A stretch of 64,000 nucleotides of DNA, from contig DASZOU010000004.1 in assembly GCA_035550655.1 (NCBI GenBank), positions 310,001-374,000 of the forward strand, in the 5' to 3' direction. Positions 25,259-32,645 of this stretch are shown in pieces. This DNA comes from DASZTV01 sp035550655. GTDB lineage: Bacteria > Actinomycetota > Actinomycetes > JAFAQI01. The notes below the pieces were generated by a model. That model was not told where the DNA came from and made no database searches. It worked only from the letters and a program-made list of their open reading frames with translations. The first letter of the stretch is position 1. Each line of letters opens with the position of its first letter. A program made the position numbers and the translations under genes.

Positions 25259-25373
25259 ATCGCATGTGACATAGGTGTTGTGACACCTCGCTCCTATGTC
25301 ACATAGGGGCTGTGAATCACGACACACATGTCACATAGAGGTCGCGATTCACGACACCAATGTCACATGCGAT
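25259..25373. repeat. 32-bp tandem repeat array, 3.6 units, with ATGT(C/G)ACAT boxes
   Basis: Boxes ATGTGACAT (25264), ATGTCACAT (25296), ATGTCACAT (25328) and ATGTCACAT (25360) recur at exactly 32-bp steps. The rest of each unit is also related (units 2 and 3 match at 24 of 32 positions). The outer ends form a perfect 14-bp inverted pair, ATCGCATGTGACAT / ATGTCACATGCGAT. The array lies in the 321-bp region between the GNAT and DinB-like genes. There are no unrelated spacers, so this is not a CRISPR array. Confidence 0.9.
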
Positions 25374-25422
25374 CAGCGAACCGAGGTGCCGCTCGCGAGC
25401 GGCGTCCGGCGCTCTTGATCAC

Positions 25423-25487
25423 CCGCGAACTTGCACTGTCCATCGCGTTGCGCGCCAGTTGCTGATTGGAAGCTGCACTTTCGGCGA
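25423..25487. repeat. Palindromic repeat family B, copy 2 (65 bp, decayed)
   Basis: Starts with the same 15 bases as copy 1 and ends with TTTCGGCGA, but the interior has diverged and one base is inserted. It looks like an old, degenerate copy. It lies in the same intergenic region as the 32-bp array. Nothing else was recognised between 25247 and 25567. Confidence 0.7.
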
Positions 25488-25567
25488 GCCGAGGTGCGCT
25501 TAGTCGCCGGTCTCCGGTGGTTATGGGCGACGATGGAGGTTCCGCTCGCGATCGGTAGGCAGGAACC

Positions 25568-26119
25568 ATGAGTGCCCTATTCGCCTTGAGCGCGGCTCAC
25601 AATTTTGAGACCGCGCTGCGGCTGATGGAAGCGGCGCTGACGGACTGCCCGGACGAGTTGTGGGAAACTGACATTTGGCCGGTCGATGCGCCTACGTCGC
25701 GCCAGCCACAAGCTGGCCTGCATGGGTCGGCGACATGGTTTCTCGGTTACCACGCGTTGACGTGTCTCGACTACGACCTAGGCGGGGAGTTCGAGCCCTG
25801 GGAGCCTCCAGCACCGTTCGATGAGCACACCTTCTCGCTCCCGAACCGCGTCTTCACCAGGGGTGAGCTCCTCGGATACACCGCCTGGTGCCGCGATCGC
25901 GCACGGCGAAGCTGCGAAGCCCTGACCGAGGACGTGGCCCTGCGGCCGCTGCCAGACCGCCATCGATATGCGGGGACGCCATACGGACAGATCATCGGCG
26001 GTATTCCGCTGCACGTCGTTGAGCACGCTGCACAGATACGCCAGTTCCTCACCGGCTCAGGCGTCAAGATACGACCGATGCCCGGCGACCGGGACTACCG
26101 CGGACCAACCGAGCGGTAA
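25568..26119 (+). CDS. DinB-like family protein
   Basis: A 183-aa four-helix-bundle protein of the DinB superfamily, in which three histidines usually bind a metal. Candidates are His58 in FLGYHALTCLDYDL, and the pair in PLHVVEHAAQIRQFL. Some members are thiol-dependent S-transferases. Local base composition looks less GC-rich than its neighbours, and the upstream region is full of repeats, which suggests a recent arrival; that is inference. TAGGCA lies six bases before the ATG. Confidence 0.72.
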   Translation: MSALFALSAAHNFETALRLMEAALTDCPDELWETDIWPVDAPTSRQPQAGLHGSATWFLGYHALTCLDYDLGGEFEPWEPPAPFDEHTFSLPNRVFTRGELLGYTAWCRDRARRSCEALTEDVALRPLPDRHRYAGTPYGQIIGGIPLHVVEHAAQIRQFLTGSGVKIRPMPGDRDYRGPTER

Positions 26120-26141
26120 GTGCCGCTCGCGCATCCGACGG

Positions 26142-26366
26142 TCAGGGCTGTCGACCATGCGCGAAGTAGGTGATCGGAACTGCGCCCGCAGAGTTGATGA
26201 GGATGATGGCGGCGGCCCAGCGCCGTTTCGGGCCTCGCACCTTCTCCGGAGGCCGGCGCGCCAGGTCGACGAGAGCCGCGATCTTGAGCACTCCCTCGAC
26301 CGCACCGCCGATCATGATCATGCGGCGGGTCTGCGGGCTGAGGTCCTGCCATCGCTTCTTTGCCAC
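26142..26366 (-). CDS. Small membrane protein, PLDc_N/DUF5652-like
   Basis: A 74-aa protein with a basic N-terminus (KKRWQDLSPQTRRM) and two hydrophobic segments ending in INSAGAVPITYF, the pattern of the phospholipase D N-terminal-like membrane domain. GTG at 26366 is preferred because conserved sequence begins there; an upstream in-frame ATG at 26402 exists. Function is unknown. It converges with the DinB-like gene. Confidence 0.7.
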   Translation of the reverse strand: MAKKRWQDLSPQTRRMIMIGGAVEGVLKIAALVDLARRPPEKVRGPKRRWAAAIILINSAGAVPITYFAHGRQP

Positions 26367-26447
26367 GACCGAAGGCTGCCCGCCGTGAGGTACCGAAAGC
26401 AAGTCCGATCGCGGACGGTTGCTCGAGGTGCGGGAACCCCGCGACTG

Positions 26448-26957
26448 CTACTTCTTCGCCCTTGACGGCGACGGGCTCGCGCTCGGGCTCGGACTCACCG
26501 GGCTGAAGTGCGTCGGATCCGCCGTTGCGCACTGCCCGATGAACAACGGGCGGGCCGTCTTGGTCGCTCTGACCGCGCGGTTGACCGGAAGCGCGTCGAG
26601 CTGGGTCGAGCCTTGCGCGGCGCGCACGATGACCTGGAAGGCCGCCGCCTCCCGGTCGGCCGCTGACTGCAGCTGCTTCCACCGAGCATCCAGGTCCGCC
26701 GCCTTGCCGGCGTGATCCGCGGCCTCGAGGAACGCGCCGTACGTCGCCTTCGCGTAGTCGATCTGCGAGGTTGCGTCCGTCCCGGTCGGCGGATGCAAGT
26801 TCACGAAGACGTCGCACGCCGCCTTGGCCTGCACCGCGGCCTCCCTGGCCTTCTCGGCCGCGCTCTTGCCCCCACAACCGGCGAGCACGAGGAGGCATGC
26901 GGTCGCGACGACAGCGCTGGCAGGAAGCCGGATCGGAGTCAGTCTCTGAAGAACCAT
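26448..26957 (-). CDS. Lipoprotein of unknown function
   Basis: A 169-aa exported protein with a lipobox LVLAGC (Cys28). An alpha-helical domain follows (EKAREAAVQAKAACDVFV), and the end is a Ser-Pro-rich tail. No family was recognised. The ATG lies inside the 3' end of the upstream PHP-like gene (19-bp overlap in another frame), so the two are probably co-transcribed. Confidence 0.68.
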   Translation of the reverse strand: MVLQRLTPIRLPASAVVATACLLVLAGCGGKSAAEKAREAAVQAKAACDVFVNLHPPTGTDATSQIDYAKATYGAFLEAADHAGKAADLDARWKQLQSAADREAAAFQVIVRAAQGSTQLDALPVNRAVRATKTARPLFIGQCATADPTHFSPVSPSPSASPSPSRAKK

Positions 26958-28342
26958 GGGCTTGCATAGGCTACGGCGCCGCCGTACCGAGAGTCCTCGA
27001 ACGGCGCATGACCGAGCGGGTCGTTGGCACGCGCCGGGTCGCAGATCCGCAGGAACAGCCAGCTGCCGTGCGGCTTGGCGGTGTAGGAGATCAGCGGGCG
27101 ATCGTTGCCAGGGACCCGGATCGGGAAGACGTCGAGCAGTGTCGGGTCGTCCTTGCCGGGACCGATCACCTGCACCCACAGCTTGCGACCGACCCAGCCC
27201 GGACCGCGGTCGATGTCGAGCTTGATGTCCAGCGGCCGGCCCCGGTGCGCGAGCTCGGACCCCATCGGTACGCCGTTGGCCGTCGCGTCGACCCGCAGCC
27301 CGGGCTCACGGGTACCGAACGTGCGCCGCGTCATGATCGCGCGCCGCACCCCCTCGCGCGTCATGTGCTTGACGTAGAGACCGCCACGTCCCTTCCCGGT
27401 CTGCCCGTACGTGCCTGAGTGCTCGTCACTGACGCCACTGAAGCCGACTTTCCAGCCCGCGTTGAAGCAGGCGTTGAACGGTTGCGGCAGCTTCGAATCA
27501 CGGCCGTACCAGAAGTAGTCGGTGGCGTCGTGACTGTCCCCGCCGTCGAACGTGATGGCGTTGAACGCCTCGATCAGGAAGATCTGCTTGGCGGCCTTCG
27601 CGTGATAGATGAAGTGCTGGAAGTTCCCGAAGTAGCCCGGGTGGTTGAAGCTCGCGATCGCATCGGCTCCACCGCCCAGCAGGCCAGTGCCCGGCTGCGT
27701 GGTCAGCCACTCGTAGAACGGCGTGATCTCCGCGGTGTTCGGCATCGACTTGAACACCGGGCTGACCGGCTCCAGCGGCGGGAAGACGCGGTAGGCCTCC
27801 CCGACCTCGGTCGGCGTGACGAGGGCACCTTCGTGCAACGGGTCGGTGAAGTCCTGGCCGAAGAACACGCTGATGTGACCGACCGTCGGGGTGCTGTACT
27901 CGAAACCGCGGAACGACACGAACTTGCCCGGCTCGTACGCCTCGTCGGCGATCTTCGCCATCGTCTGCCAGTCGTTGTCGTCGATGCCCGTGATGAACCG
28001 GCAACCGCCGTCCTGCCACTTCGAGCAGACATGCTCGCCGAGACCGTAGCCACCCGACACGGCGTGCTCGGTCATGCACGCGACGTCGATGCCGGCTGCG
28101 CGCAGGTGGTGCAGCGCTTGGTACGGGTCACCTTCGGCGTCGCCGGAGATGAAGCTGTGGTTGTGGAGATCGGAGTGGACGAGCGTCAACGACCGGGTCG
28201 GGTCCAGCCGCGAGCGTCTCGATGCACCCTTCACGCCGTCGTCGAGACCGCCGAGCGTCGAGCCGAACGCCGGCCGCACCGCGGCCGCACCGCCGGCGAG
28301 CGCGAGAGCCTTGACGAACGTACGTCGCTGCAGGCGCTCCAT
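26939..28342 (-). CDS. Tat-exported PHP/DUF3604-like metallophosphoesterase
   Basis: A 467-aa protein beginning with a twin-arginine signal (RRTFVKALALAGGAAA, about 6-21). The metal-binding motifs of the PHP superfamily are present: SDLHNHSFISGD (about 57-68), TEHA (about 90), FNHPG (about 235) and SDEHSG (about 310). It probably hydrolyses a phosphoester outside the membrane; the substrate is unknown. ATG at 28342 was chosen because GGAGG precedes it. The downstream lipoprotein gene overlaps its end. Confidence 0.78.
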   Translation of the reverse strand: MERLQRRTFVKALALAGGAAAVRPAFGSTLGGLDDGVKGASRRSRLDPTRSLTLVHSDLHNHSFISGDAEGDPYQALHHLRAAGIDVACMTEHAVSGGYGLGEHVCSKWQDGGCRFITGIDDNDWQTMAKIADEAYEPGKFVSFRGFEYSTPTVGHISVFFGQDFTDPLHEGALVTPTEVGEAYRVFPPLEPVSPVFKSMPNTAEITPFYEWLTTQPGTGLLGGGADAIASFNHPGYFGNFQHFIYHAKAAKQIFLIEAFNAITFDGGDSHDATDYFWYGRDSKLPQPFNACFNAGWKVGFSGVSDEHSGTYGQTGKGRGGLYVKHMTREGVRRAIMTRRTFGTREPGLRVDATANGVPMGSELAHRGRPLDIKLDIDRGPGWVGRKLWVQVIGPGKDDPTLLDVFPIRVPGNDRPLISYTAKPHGSWLFLRICDPARANDPLGHAPFEDSRYGGAVAYASPWFFRD

Positions 28343-28414
28343 CACGACCTCCGTCTCTGCCTACCCACCCAGTTCGTTCGGCGTGGCAGCCGGATGTACC
28401 TGCCGCGCGATCGC

Positions 28415-28993
28415 CTACCGCGCCGCGAGCTGATTCTCCATGCGGCGGTCCGGGACAAGCCAGATCGCAGCGACGACGATGAACAGCGTCACGGAGATCC
28501 AGCGCTCGACGAATGCCAGCGGGATCGCCGCGACGTACAGCAGCGGCGAGATCTTGCCCTTCACGTCGCGACCGACCGCCGCGGCAACCGGGCCAGCCGC
28601 GCCCTGCTCGCGGATGATCGCCTGCTGCAGCAGGTAGTACGCGATCGCCGCTCCGACGCACACGACCCCGTACCCCGCGCACGGCACCGAGTCGAAGTGG
28701 TTCTCGCCCATCCACCCGGTCGCGAACGGGAACAGCGACAGCCAGAACAGCAGGTGGAGGTTCGCCCACAGGATCAGCCCGTTGATCCGGTGCGTCGCCT
28801 GGAGCAGGTGGTGGTGGTTGTTCCAGTAGATGCCCAAGTAGACGAAGCTCAGCAAATAGGTGAAAAACACCGGCATGATCGGCCGCAAGGCATGAATTCC
28901 GCCGCCATGGGGCACGTGAAGATCAAGAACCATGATCGTGATCAGGATCGCGATGACGCCATCGCTGAATGCTTCGAGCCTGCCCTTCGGCAT
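28415..28993 (-). CDS. TMEM175-family potassium channel (DUF1211)
   Basis: A 192-aa membrane protein with six hydrophobic helices. It starts RLEAFSDGVIAILITIMVLDL, whose FSDG motif in TM1 is the hallmark of TMEM175 proteins. Bacterial members assemble as tetramers and conduct potassium. TAGCCT lies six bases before the ATG, so the transcript is probably leaderless. It is divergent from the rsbW-sigF operon. Confidence 0.9.
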   Translation of the reverse strand: MPKGRLEAFSDGVIAILITIMVLDLHVPHGGGIHALRPIMPVFFTYLLSFVYLGIYWNNHHHLLQATHRINGLILWANLHLLFWLSLFPFATGWMGENHFDSVPCAGYGVVCVGAAIAYYLLQQAIIREQGAAGPVAAAVGRDVKGKISPLLYVAAIPLAFVERWISVTLFIVVAAIWLVPDRRMENQLAAR

Positions 28994-28999
28994 GCCAAG

Positions 29000-29005
29000 A
29001 GGCTA
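29000..29005 (-). promoter_or_regulatory. Leaderless-type -10 box, TMEM175 gene
   Basis: TAGCCT, six bases (CTTGGC), then the ATG at 28993. The layout matches leaderless actinobacterial promoters. No strong -35 box. Confidence 0.5.
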
Positions 29006-29079
29006 GAAGCGCGCGACCGTCGCACCCGGGCTACGTTGAAATTGCAAAAGGCACAAATGGGCACTCACAGGGAGCACGA

Positions 29080-29502
29080 GTGACAAACGCAACTGGAGTC
29101 ACAGAGGTTGCCGCCGTCGCGCCACGCGACGTGGTGGCGATCACGCTCCCCGCGTCGAGCGCGTACCTGACCGTTCTCCGTACGGCGACCGCCGGGCTCG
29201 CGGCACGGCTCGACTTCACGATCGACGAGATCGAGGATCTGCGAATCGCGGTCGACGAAGCCTGCGCGATGCTGCTGCCGCAAGCGTTGCCCGGCGCGGA
29301 CATCAGCTGCGAGTTCCAGCTCGACGGCGATGCTATGACGGTCACGGTGAGCGTGTTGACCGTCGACGGCGAGGAACCGTCACGCGACACCTTCGCGTGG
29401 ACCGTGCTCACCGCACTGGCCGGCGAGGTCAGCAGCGGTACAGACGCCGACAATCGGGTAACGATCACCCTATGCAAGCACCGGAGCGGGCCCGACCGAT
29501 GA
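29080..29502 (+). CDS. rsbW: RsbW/UsfX-type anti-sigma factor (GHKL ATPase)
   Basis: A 140-aa HATPase_c-type protein. The N-box region FTIDEIEDLRIAVDEACAMLL is the usual sequence of anti-sigma kinases of the SpoIIAB/RsbW class in actinobacteria. It would bind and silence the SigF encoded immediately downstream, with which it overlaps (ATGA). The GTG start follows CAGGGAG. The anti-anti-sigma partner is not in the window. Confidence 0.87.
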   Translation: MTNATGVTEVAAVAPRDVVAITLPASSAYLTVLRTATAGLAARLDFTIDEIEDLRIAVDEACAMLLPQALPGADISCEFQLDGDAMTVTVSVLTVDGEEPSRDTFAWTVLTALAGEVSSGTDADNRVTITLCKHRSGPDR

Positions 29503-30362
29503 GCACCGACCCCGTTGCGCCTCCTCAGCGTGACGGCGTGGTCGACGCGGAGCTGATCGAACCTGCGTCGGACGCCGTCGTGCCGGTCCCTGCCGAATCC
29601 GGCACCCGTCCGGACCGGGCACACGCTCGCCAGCTGTTCCAGCAGCTCGTGGACCTTCCGGAGGACGACCCGGCTCGCCGGCGGATCCGTGACGAGCTCG
29701 TCGAGATGCATCTGCCGCTCGTCGAGTACCTTGCCCGGCGGTTTCGCAACCGCGGCGAGCCGTTCGACGACCTGGTCCAGGTCGCGACGATCGGGCTGAT
29801 CAAGTCGATCGACCGCTTCGACCTCGAGCGCGGCGTCGAGTTCTCCACTTACGCGACTCCGACGATCGTGGGCGAGGTCAAACGCCACTTCCGCGACAAG
29901 GGATGGGCCATCCGCGTCCCGCGCCGCCTGCAGGAGATGAAGCTCGCCCTCACCAAGGCCACCAGCGAGCTATCGCAGCTCAACGGCCGCGCCCCGACGG
30001 TTGCCGAGCTCGCCAAGCACCTGGAGATCAGCGAGGACGACGTCCTCGAAGGTCTCGAGTCGAGCAACGCCTACTCCGCGATCTCACTCGACGCGCCCGA
30101 CCTCGACGACGAGAGCTCGGCGATGTCGGAGACGCTCGGCCAGACCGACGCCGCCCTGGAAGGCGTGGAGTACCGCGAGTCGCTGAAGCCGCTTCTCGAG
30201 CGGCTCCCGCCGCGCGAGAAGCGGATCCTGCTGCTGCGGTTCTTCGCCAACATGACGCAGTCACAGATCGCGGCGGAGCTGGGCATCTCCCAGATGCACG
30301 TCTCCAGGCTCATCACGCGAACCCTCGTGCAGCTGCGCGAGGGCCTGCTCGCTGAGGACTGA
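29499..30362 (+). CDS. sigF: RNA polymerase sigma factor SigF (SigB/SigF/SigG family)
   Basis: A 287-aa group 3 sigma factor. Region 2 contains LVEYLARRFRNRGEPFDDLVQVATIGLIKSIDRFD, region 3 contains APTVAELAKHLEISEDDVLEGL, and region 4 has LPPREKRILLLRFFANMTQSQIAAELGISQMHVSRL. About 60 acidic N-terminal residues precede region 2. It directs general stress or development genes and is held by the upstream anti-sigma factor. The end of the gene forms one arm of a hairpin shared with the convergent gene. Confidence 0.93.
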   Translation: MSTDPVAPPQRDGVVDAELIEPASDAVVPVPAESGTRPDRAHARQLFQQLVDLPEDDPARRRIRDELVEMHLPLVEYLARRFRNRGEPFDDLVQVATIGLIKSIDRFDLERGVEFSTYATPTIVGEVKRHFRDKGWAIRVPRRLQEMKLALTKATSELSQLNGRAPTVAELAKHLEISEDDVLEGLESSNAYSAISLDAPDLDDESSAMSETLGQTDAALEGVEYRESLKPLLERLPPREKRILLLRFFANMTQSQIAAELGISQMHVSRLITRTLVQLREGLLAED

Positions 30363-30381
30363 CGCGGCGCTTCGGCGTCAG
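30359..30381. terminator. Hairpin joining the stop codons of two convergent genes
   Basis: CTGACGC-N9-GCGTCAG, a perfect 7-bp stem. The left arm contains the sigF stop (30360-30362) and the right arm the stop of the convergent membrane protein (30380-30378). It may act as a short bidirectional terminator. Confidence 0.5.
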
Positions 30382-30749
30382 ATCCCGCCCAACGCCTCCC
30401 GGCTGGGCGGCAGCGAGACCGCGACGAGCGTCGCGACGCCGACCACGATGAGCGGCACCATCAGGGCGGGCAGCTTGGTGAGCTGGCCCATGCCGAGCAC
30501 GATCGAGAAGAACTGGACGAGGTACGTCGGCGCCTGCGACCAGCGCTTCACCCGCCACAACCCGAGGGCCGCCATGAACACGCCGGCGGACAGGACCAGC
30601 ACGACCACCCCGAGCAGCACCGCGGTCTGCCGGTCGTGTGGATGGCCCACCAGGGCACGAATCAGCTCGACGGTCCCCCAGGTCGCGAAGGCAGCTCCCT
30701 GCACCGCGACAAGCACAGCCGTCACGGTCAGGGTCGGTGGGCGTTCCAT
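30378..30749 (-). CDS. Four-TM integral membrane protein
   Basis: A 123-aa protein with four hydrophobic segments (about 8-28, 40-64, 75-92, 94-112) and short loops. No family was recognised with certainty. TACCCT lies eight bases before the ATG. It is convergent with sigF and divergent from the lipid kinase gene. Confidence 0.65.
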   Translation of the reverse strand: MERPPTLTVTAVLVAVQGAAFATWGTVELIRALVGHPHDRQTAVLLGVVVLVLSAGVFMAALGLWRVKRWSQAPTYLVQFFSIVLGMGQLTKLPALMVPLIVVGVATLVAVSLPPSREALGGI

Positions 30750-30821
30750 CGGGTCGCAGGGTAGTCAGCGCGCGTTCGGGTGACGCGCGGCCCGTCGCGC
30801 GCAACCGGCTCGAACGCCCGA

Positions 30822-30827
30822 TATCCT
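30822..30827 (+). promoter_or_regulatory. Leaderless-type -10 box, lipid kinase gene
   Basis: TATCCT, six bases (CCTGCG), then ATG at 30834. No ribosome-binding site is present, which supports a leaderless transcript. Confidence 0.55.
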
Positions 30828-30833
30828 CCTGCG

Positions 30834-31766
30834 ATGCGGGCCCTGCTCGTGGTCAATCCCCAGGCCACCGCCACCTCAGCGCGTGAGCGCGACGTCCTGA
30901 TCCGCGCTCTCGGCAGCGATCTCAAGGTCGATCTCGCCGAGACGACACACCGCGGCCACGCGATCGAGCTCGGCGCGCAAGCCGTCGAGGAAGCGGTCGA
31001 CCTGGTCGTCGTACTCGGCGGCGACGGCACCATCAACGAGGTCGTCAACGGCCTGCTCGGGTCCGGCGAATGGCGCGGCCCTTCGGAGGAGACCCCGGCA
31101 CTCGCCGTAGTCCCCGGCGGCAGCACCAACGTCTTCAGCCGAGCGCTCGGAGTCTCGCGCGATCCGGTCGAGGCCACGAGCGAGCTGCTCGAGGCGCTTC
31201 GGGCCGATCGGTTCCGCCGGATCACGCTGGGCCGGGTCAACGAGCGCTGGTTCACCTTTACCGCGGGCGTGGGGCTCGACGCCGACGCGGTACGACGCGT
31301 CGAGCGCGCCCGATCGAAGGGCAGGCGCTCCACGCCGAGCCGCTACACGCGATGCGCAGTGACGGCGTACTTCGCATCGGAGAAGCGCAAGCCGCCGCTG
31401 ACGCTGCACATCCCGGGCGAGGAACCGCTCACCGGCATCTACCTGGGCATCACCTCGAACACCTCGCCCTGGACGTACTTCCGGTCCCAGCCGATCGTCC
31501 TGACGCCACACTGCACCTTCGATGGCGGCCTCGACCTCGTCGTACGGGATCGGATGGGCCTGGCCAGCACGCTCTGGGCGGCCAGCGGCATGCTCAGCAG
31601 CCGCGGACTTCGGGGTCGACACTCTCGGGCGTTCCACGACCTGGCGGAGTTCACCCTCACCCTCGACGCACCGATGCACCTCGAGGTCGATGGCGACTAC
31701 CTGGGCGTGCACGAGGAGTCACTGCACCTGCAGGCCGTCCGCGACGCGATCCGCGTCCTGGCCTGA
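30834..31766 (+). CDS. Diacylglycerol/lipid kinase family protein
   Basis: A 310-aa DAGK-catalytic-domain protein. The nucleotide motif VVLGGDGTINEVVNG (GGDGT at 62-66) and VVPGGSTNVFSRALG (about 97-111) are diagnostic. The C-terminal beta domain ends MHLEVDGDYLGVHE. It phosphorylates diacylglycerol or a related lipid in membrane lipid turnover. It is followed by a strong hairpin at 31798-31830 and then a long regulatory gap before whiB1. Confidence 0.9.
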   Translation: MRALLVVNPQATATSARERDVLIRALGSDLKVDLAETTHRGHAIELGAQAVEEAVDLVVVLGGDGTINEVVNGLLGSGEWRGPSEETPALAVVPGGSTNVFSRALGVSRDPVEATSELLEALRADRFRRITLGRVNERWFTFTAGVGLDADAVRRVERARSKGRRSTPSRYTRCAVTAYFASEKRKPPLTLHIPGEEPLTGIYLGITSNTSPWTYFRSQPIVLTPHCTFDGGLDLVVRDRMGLASTLWAASGMLSSRGLRGRHSRAFHDLAEFTLTLDAPMHLEVDGDYLGVHEESLHLQAVRDAIRVLA

Positions 31767-31797
31767 GCCGTCCGAGAAGTCCCGCGCAGCAACCCCG

Positions 31798-31830
31798 TTC
31801 GGGCCGGCGCCCGCGGCGCCGCCGCCCGAA
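31798..31830 (+). terminator. GC-rich hairpin after the lipid kinase gene
   Basis: Outer stem TTCGGGC / GCCCGAA and inner stem GGCGCC-CGC-GGCGCC with small bulges, 31 bases after the stop. Likely transcription terminator. Confidence 0.6.
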
Positions 31831-32113
31831 TGGGCCTGGCTGTGAGGTTTGCCACAGCGGATCCGAGCCGGATTCGGCGTAGGTCGCTTGCTCCCGGCTG
31901 AGCCACCGCTTAGCGTGCCAGGCAGGCCAAGCGGAGCTTCCCTGGACAGCCCGCGCGGCGACGCAATAGCGTCCCGGGTGCTTGATCGTCCATTCGACGG
32001 TGAAGCGTCCGGACTAGTTCGTGAAACTGTTCACAAGGTGGACGGAGCCGCGAACTGGGAACCACGACGGACGACGGCCAACCAGGCCGCGCCCTGACGG
32101 AAGGACGAGACGC
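31831..32113 (+). other. Leader and control region of whiB1
   Basis: No credible gene was found between the lipid kinase terminator and whiB1. The stretch holds a CRP-like site at 32020-32035. The start of whiB1 lacks a strong ribosome-binding site (AAGGACGAG). I see no known riboswitch. Confidence 0.5.
32020..32035 (+). promoter_or_regulatory. CRP/Cmr-type binding site upstream of whiB1
   Basis: CGTGA-AACTGT-TCACA matches the CRP/GlxR consensus TGTGA-N6-TCACA at all but the first base. Mycobacterial whiB1 is known to be controlled by a cAMP-receptor protein at its promoter, so the site is in the expected place, 78 bp before the ATG. Confidence 0.65.
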
Positions 32114-32365
32114 ATGGACTGGCGCCACCGGGCCGCCTGCCGTGACGAAGATCCCGAGCTGTTCTTCCCCATCGGCACCACCGGACCCTCCCTGCTCCAG
32201 GTCGACGAGGCCAAGGCCGTCTGTCGACGTTGCGAGGCAGTGGACGAGTGCCTCTCGTGGGCGCTCGACAGCGACCAGGACGCCGGTGTGTGGGGTGGCC
32301 TGTCGGAGGACGAGCGACGTGCCGTGAAGCGGCGCCGGGTCCGCACCGCCCTTCGCACCGCGTAA
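32114..32365 (+). CDS. whiB1: WhiB1-type iron-sulfur transcription factor
   Basis: An 83-aa Wbl protein. Cys9, Cys37, Cys40 and Cys46 match the 4Fe-4S ligands of WhiB1. The GVWGGLSEDERR turn (about 58-69) and a basic tail (KRRRVRT) complete the family pattern. In mycobacteria WhiB1 binds the housekeeping sigma factor, and its cluster reacts with nitric oxide. It lies next to divergent pdtaS-like sequence across a small membrane gene, as in mycobacteria. Confidence 0.93.
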   Translation: MDWRHRAACRDEDPELFFPIGTTGPSLLQVDEAKAVCRRCEAVDECLSWALDSDQDAGVWGGLSEDERRAVKRRRVRTALRTA

Positions 32366-32386
32366 CAGTCCTACTCTCGTCCTGAC

Positions 32387-32401
32387 GCCGGCGCCGCCGG
32401 C
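32387..32401 (+). terminator. Short GC hairpin after whiB1
   Basis: GCCGGC-GCC-GCCGGC, 21 bases after the whiB1 stop and before the ribosome site of the next gene. Possible terminator or processing site. Confidence 0.4.
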
Positions 32402-32422
32402 ACGGCCGCCCGAGGAGGACGT

Positions 32423-32632
32423 GTGTCCGAGGACTACGTCCGTCCGCCGATCGTCGCGATCGAGCTGCGCAGCCAGCGTGCGGCGATCTGGCGGTTCCGG
32501 ATCGTGATGGGCCTCGTCATGCTCTTGCTCATCGTGGCGGTCGTCCTCATCGCGAGCCAGATCGTGCACAGCGGCGACGGAAGCGGCACCGTGGGCGGGG
32601 CGCAAGCCGCCGGGTTCGCGCTGCTTCGCTGA
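32423..32632 (+). CDS. Small single-TM membrane protein
   Basis: A 69-aa protein with a cytoplasmic basic N-terminal part (RSQRAAIWRFR), one TM segment (about 28-48) and a short Gly/Ser-rich outside tail. GAGGAGGAC precedes the GTG start. No family recognised. It sits between whiB1 and the convergent pdtaS. Confidence 0.65.
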   Translation: MSEDYVRPPIVAIELRSQRAAIWRFRIVMGLVMLLLIVAVVLIASQIVHSGDGSGTVGGAQAAGFALLR

Positions 32633-32645
32633 GCCGCGCGGCAGC

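Noticed and set aside
25259..25373. CRISPR-like spacing (32 bp) of the ATGT(C/G)ACAT boxes
   Set aside because: The sequence between boxes is itself repeated, so there are no unique spacers, and no cas gene is present.
25259..25373. CRP sites in the 32-bp array
   Set aside because: TGTGA and TCACA half-sites occur, but never as TGTGA-N6-TCACA.
27419..29083. Long plus-strand frame opposite the PHP-like and TMEM175 genes
   Set aside because: No recognisable domain, and both minus-strand genes carry conserved motifs.
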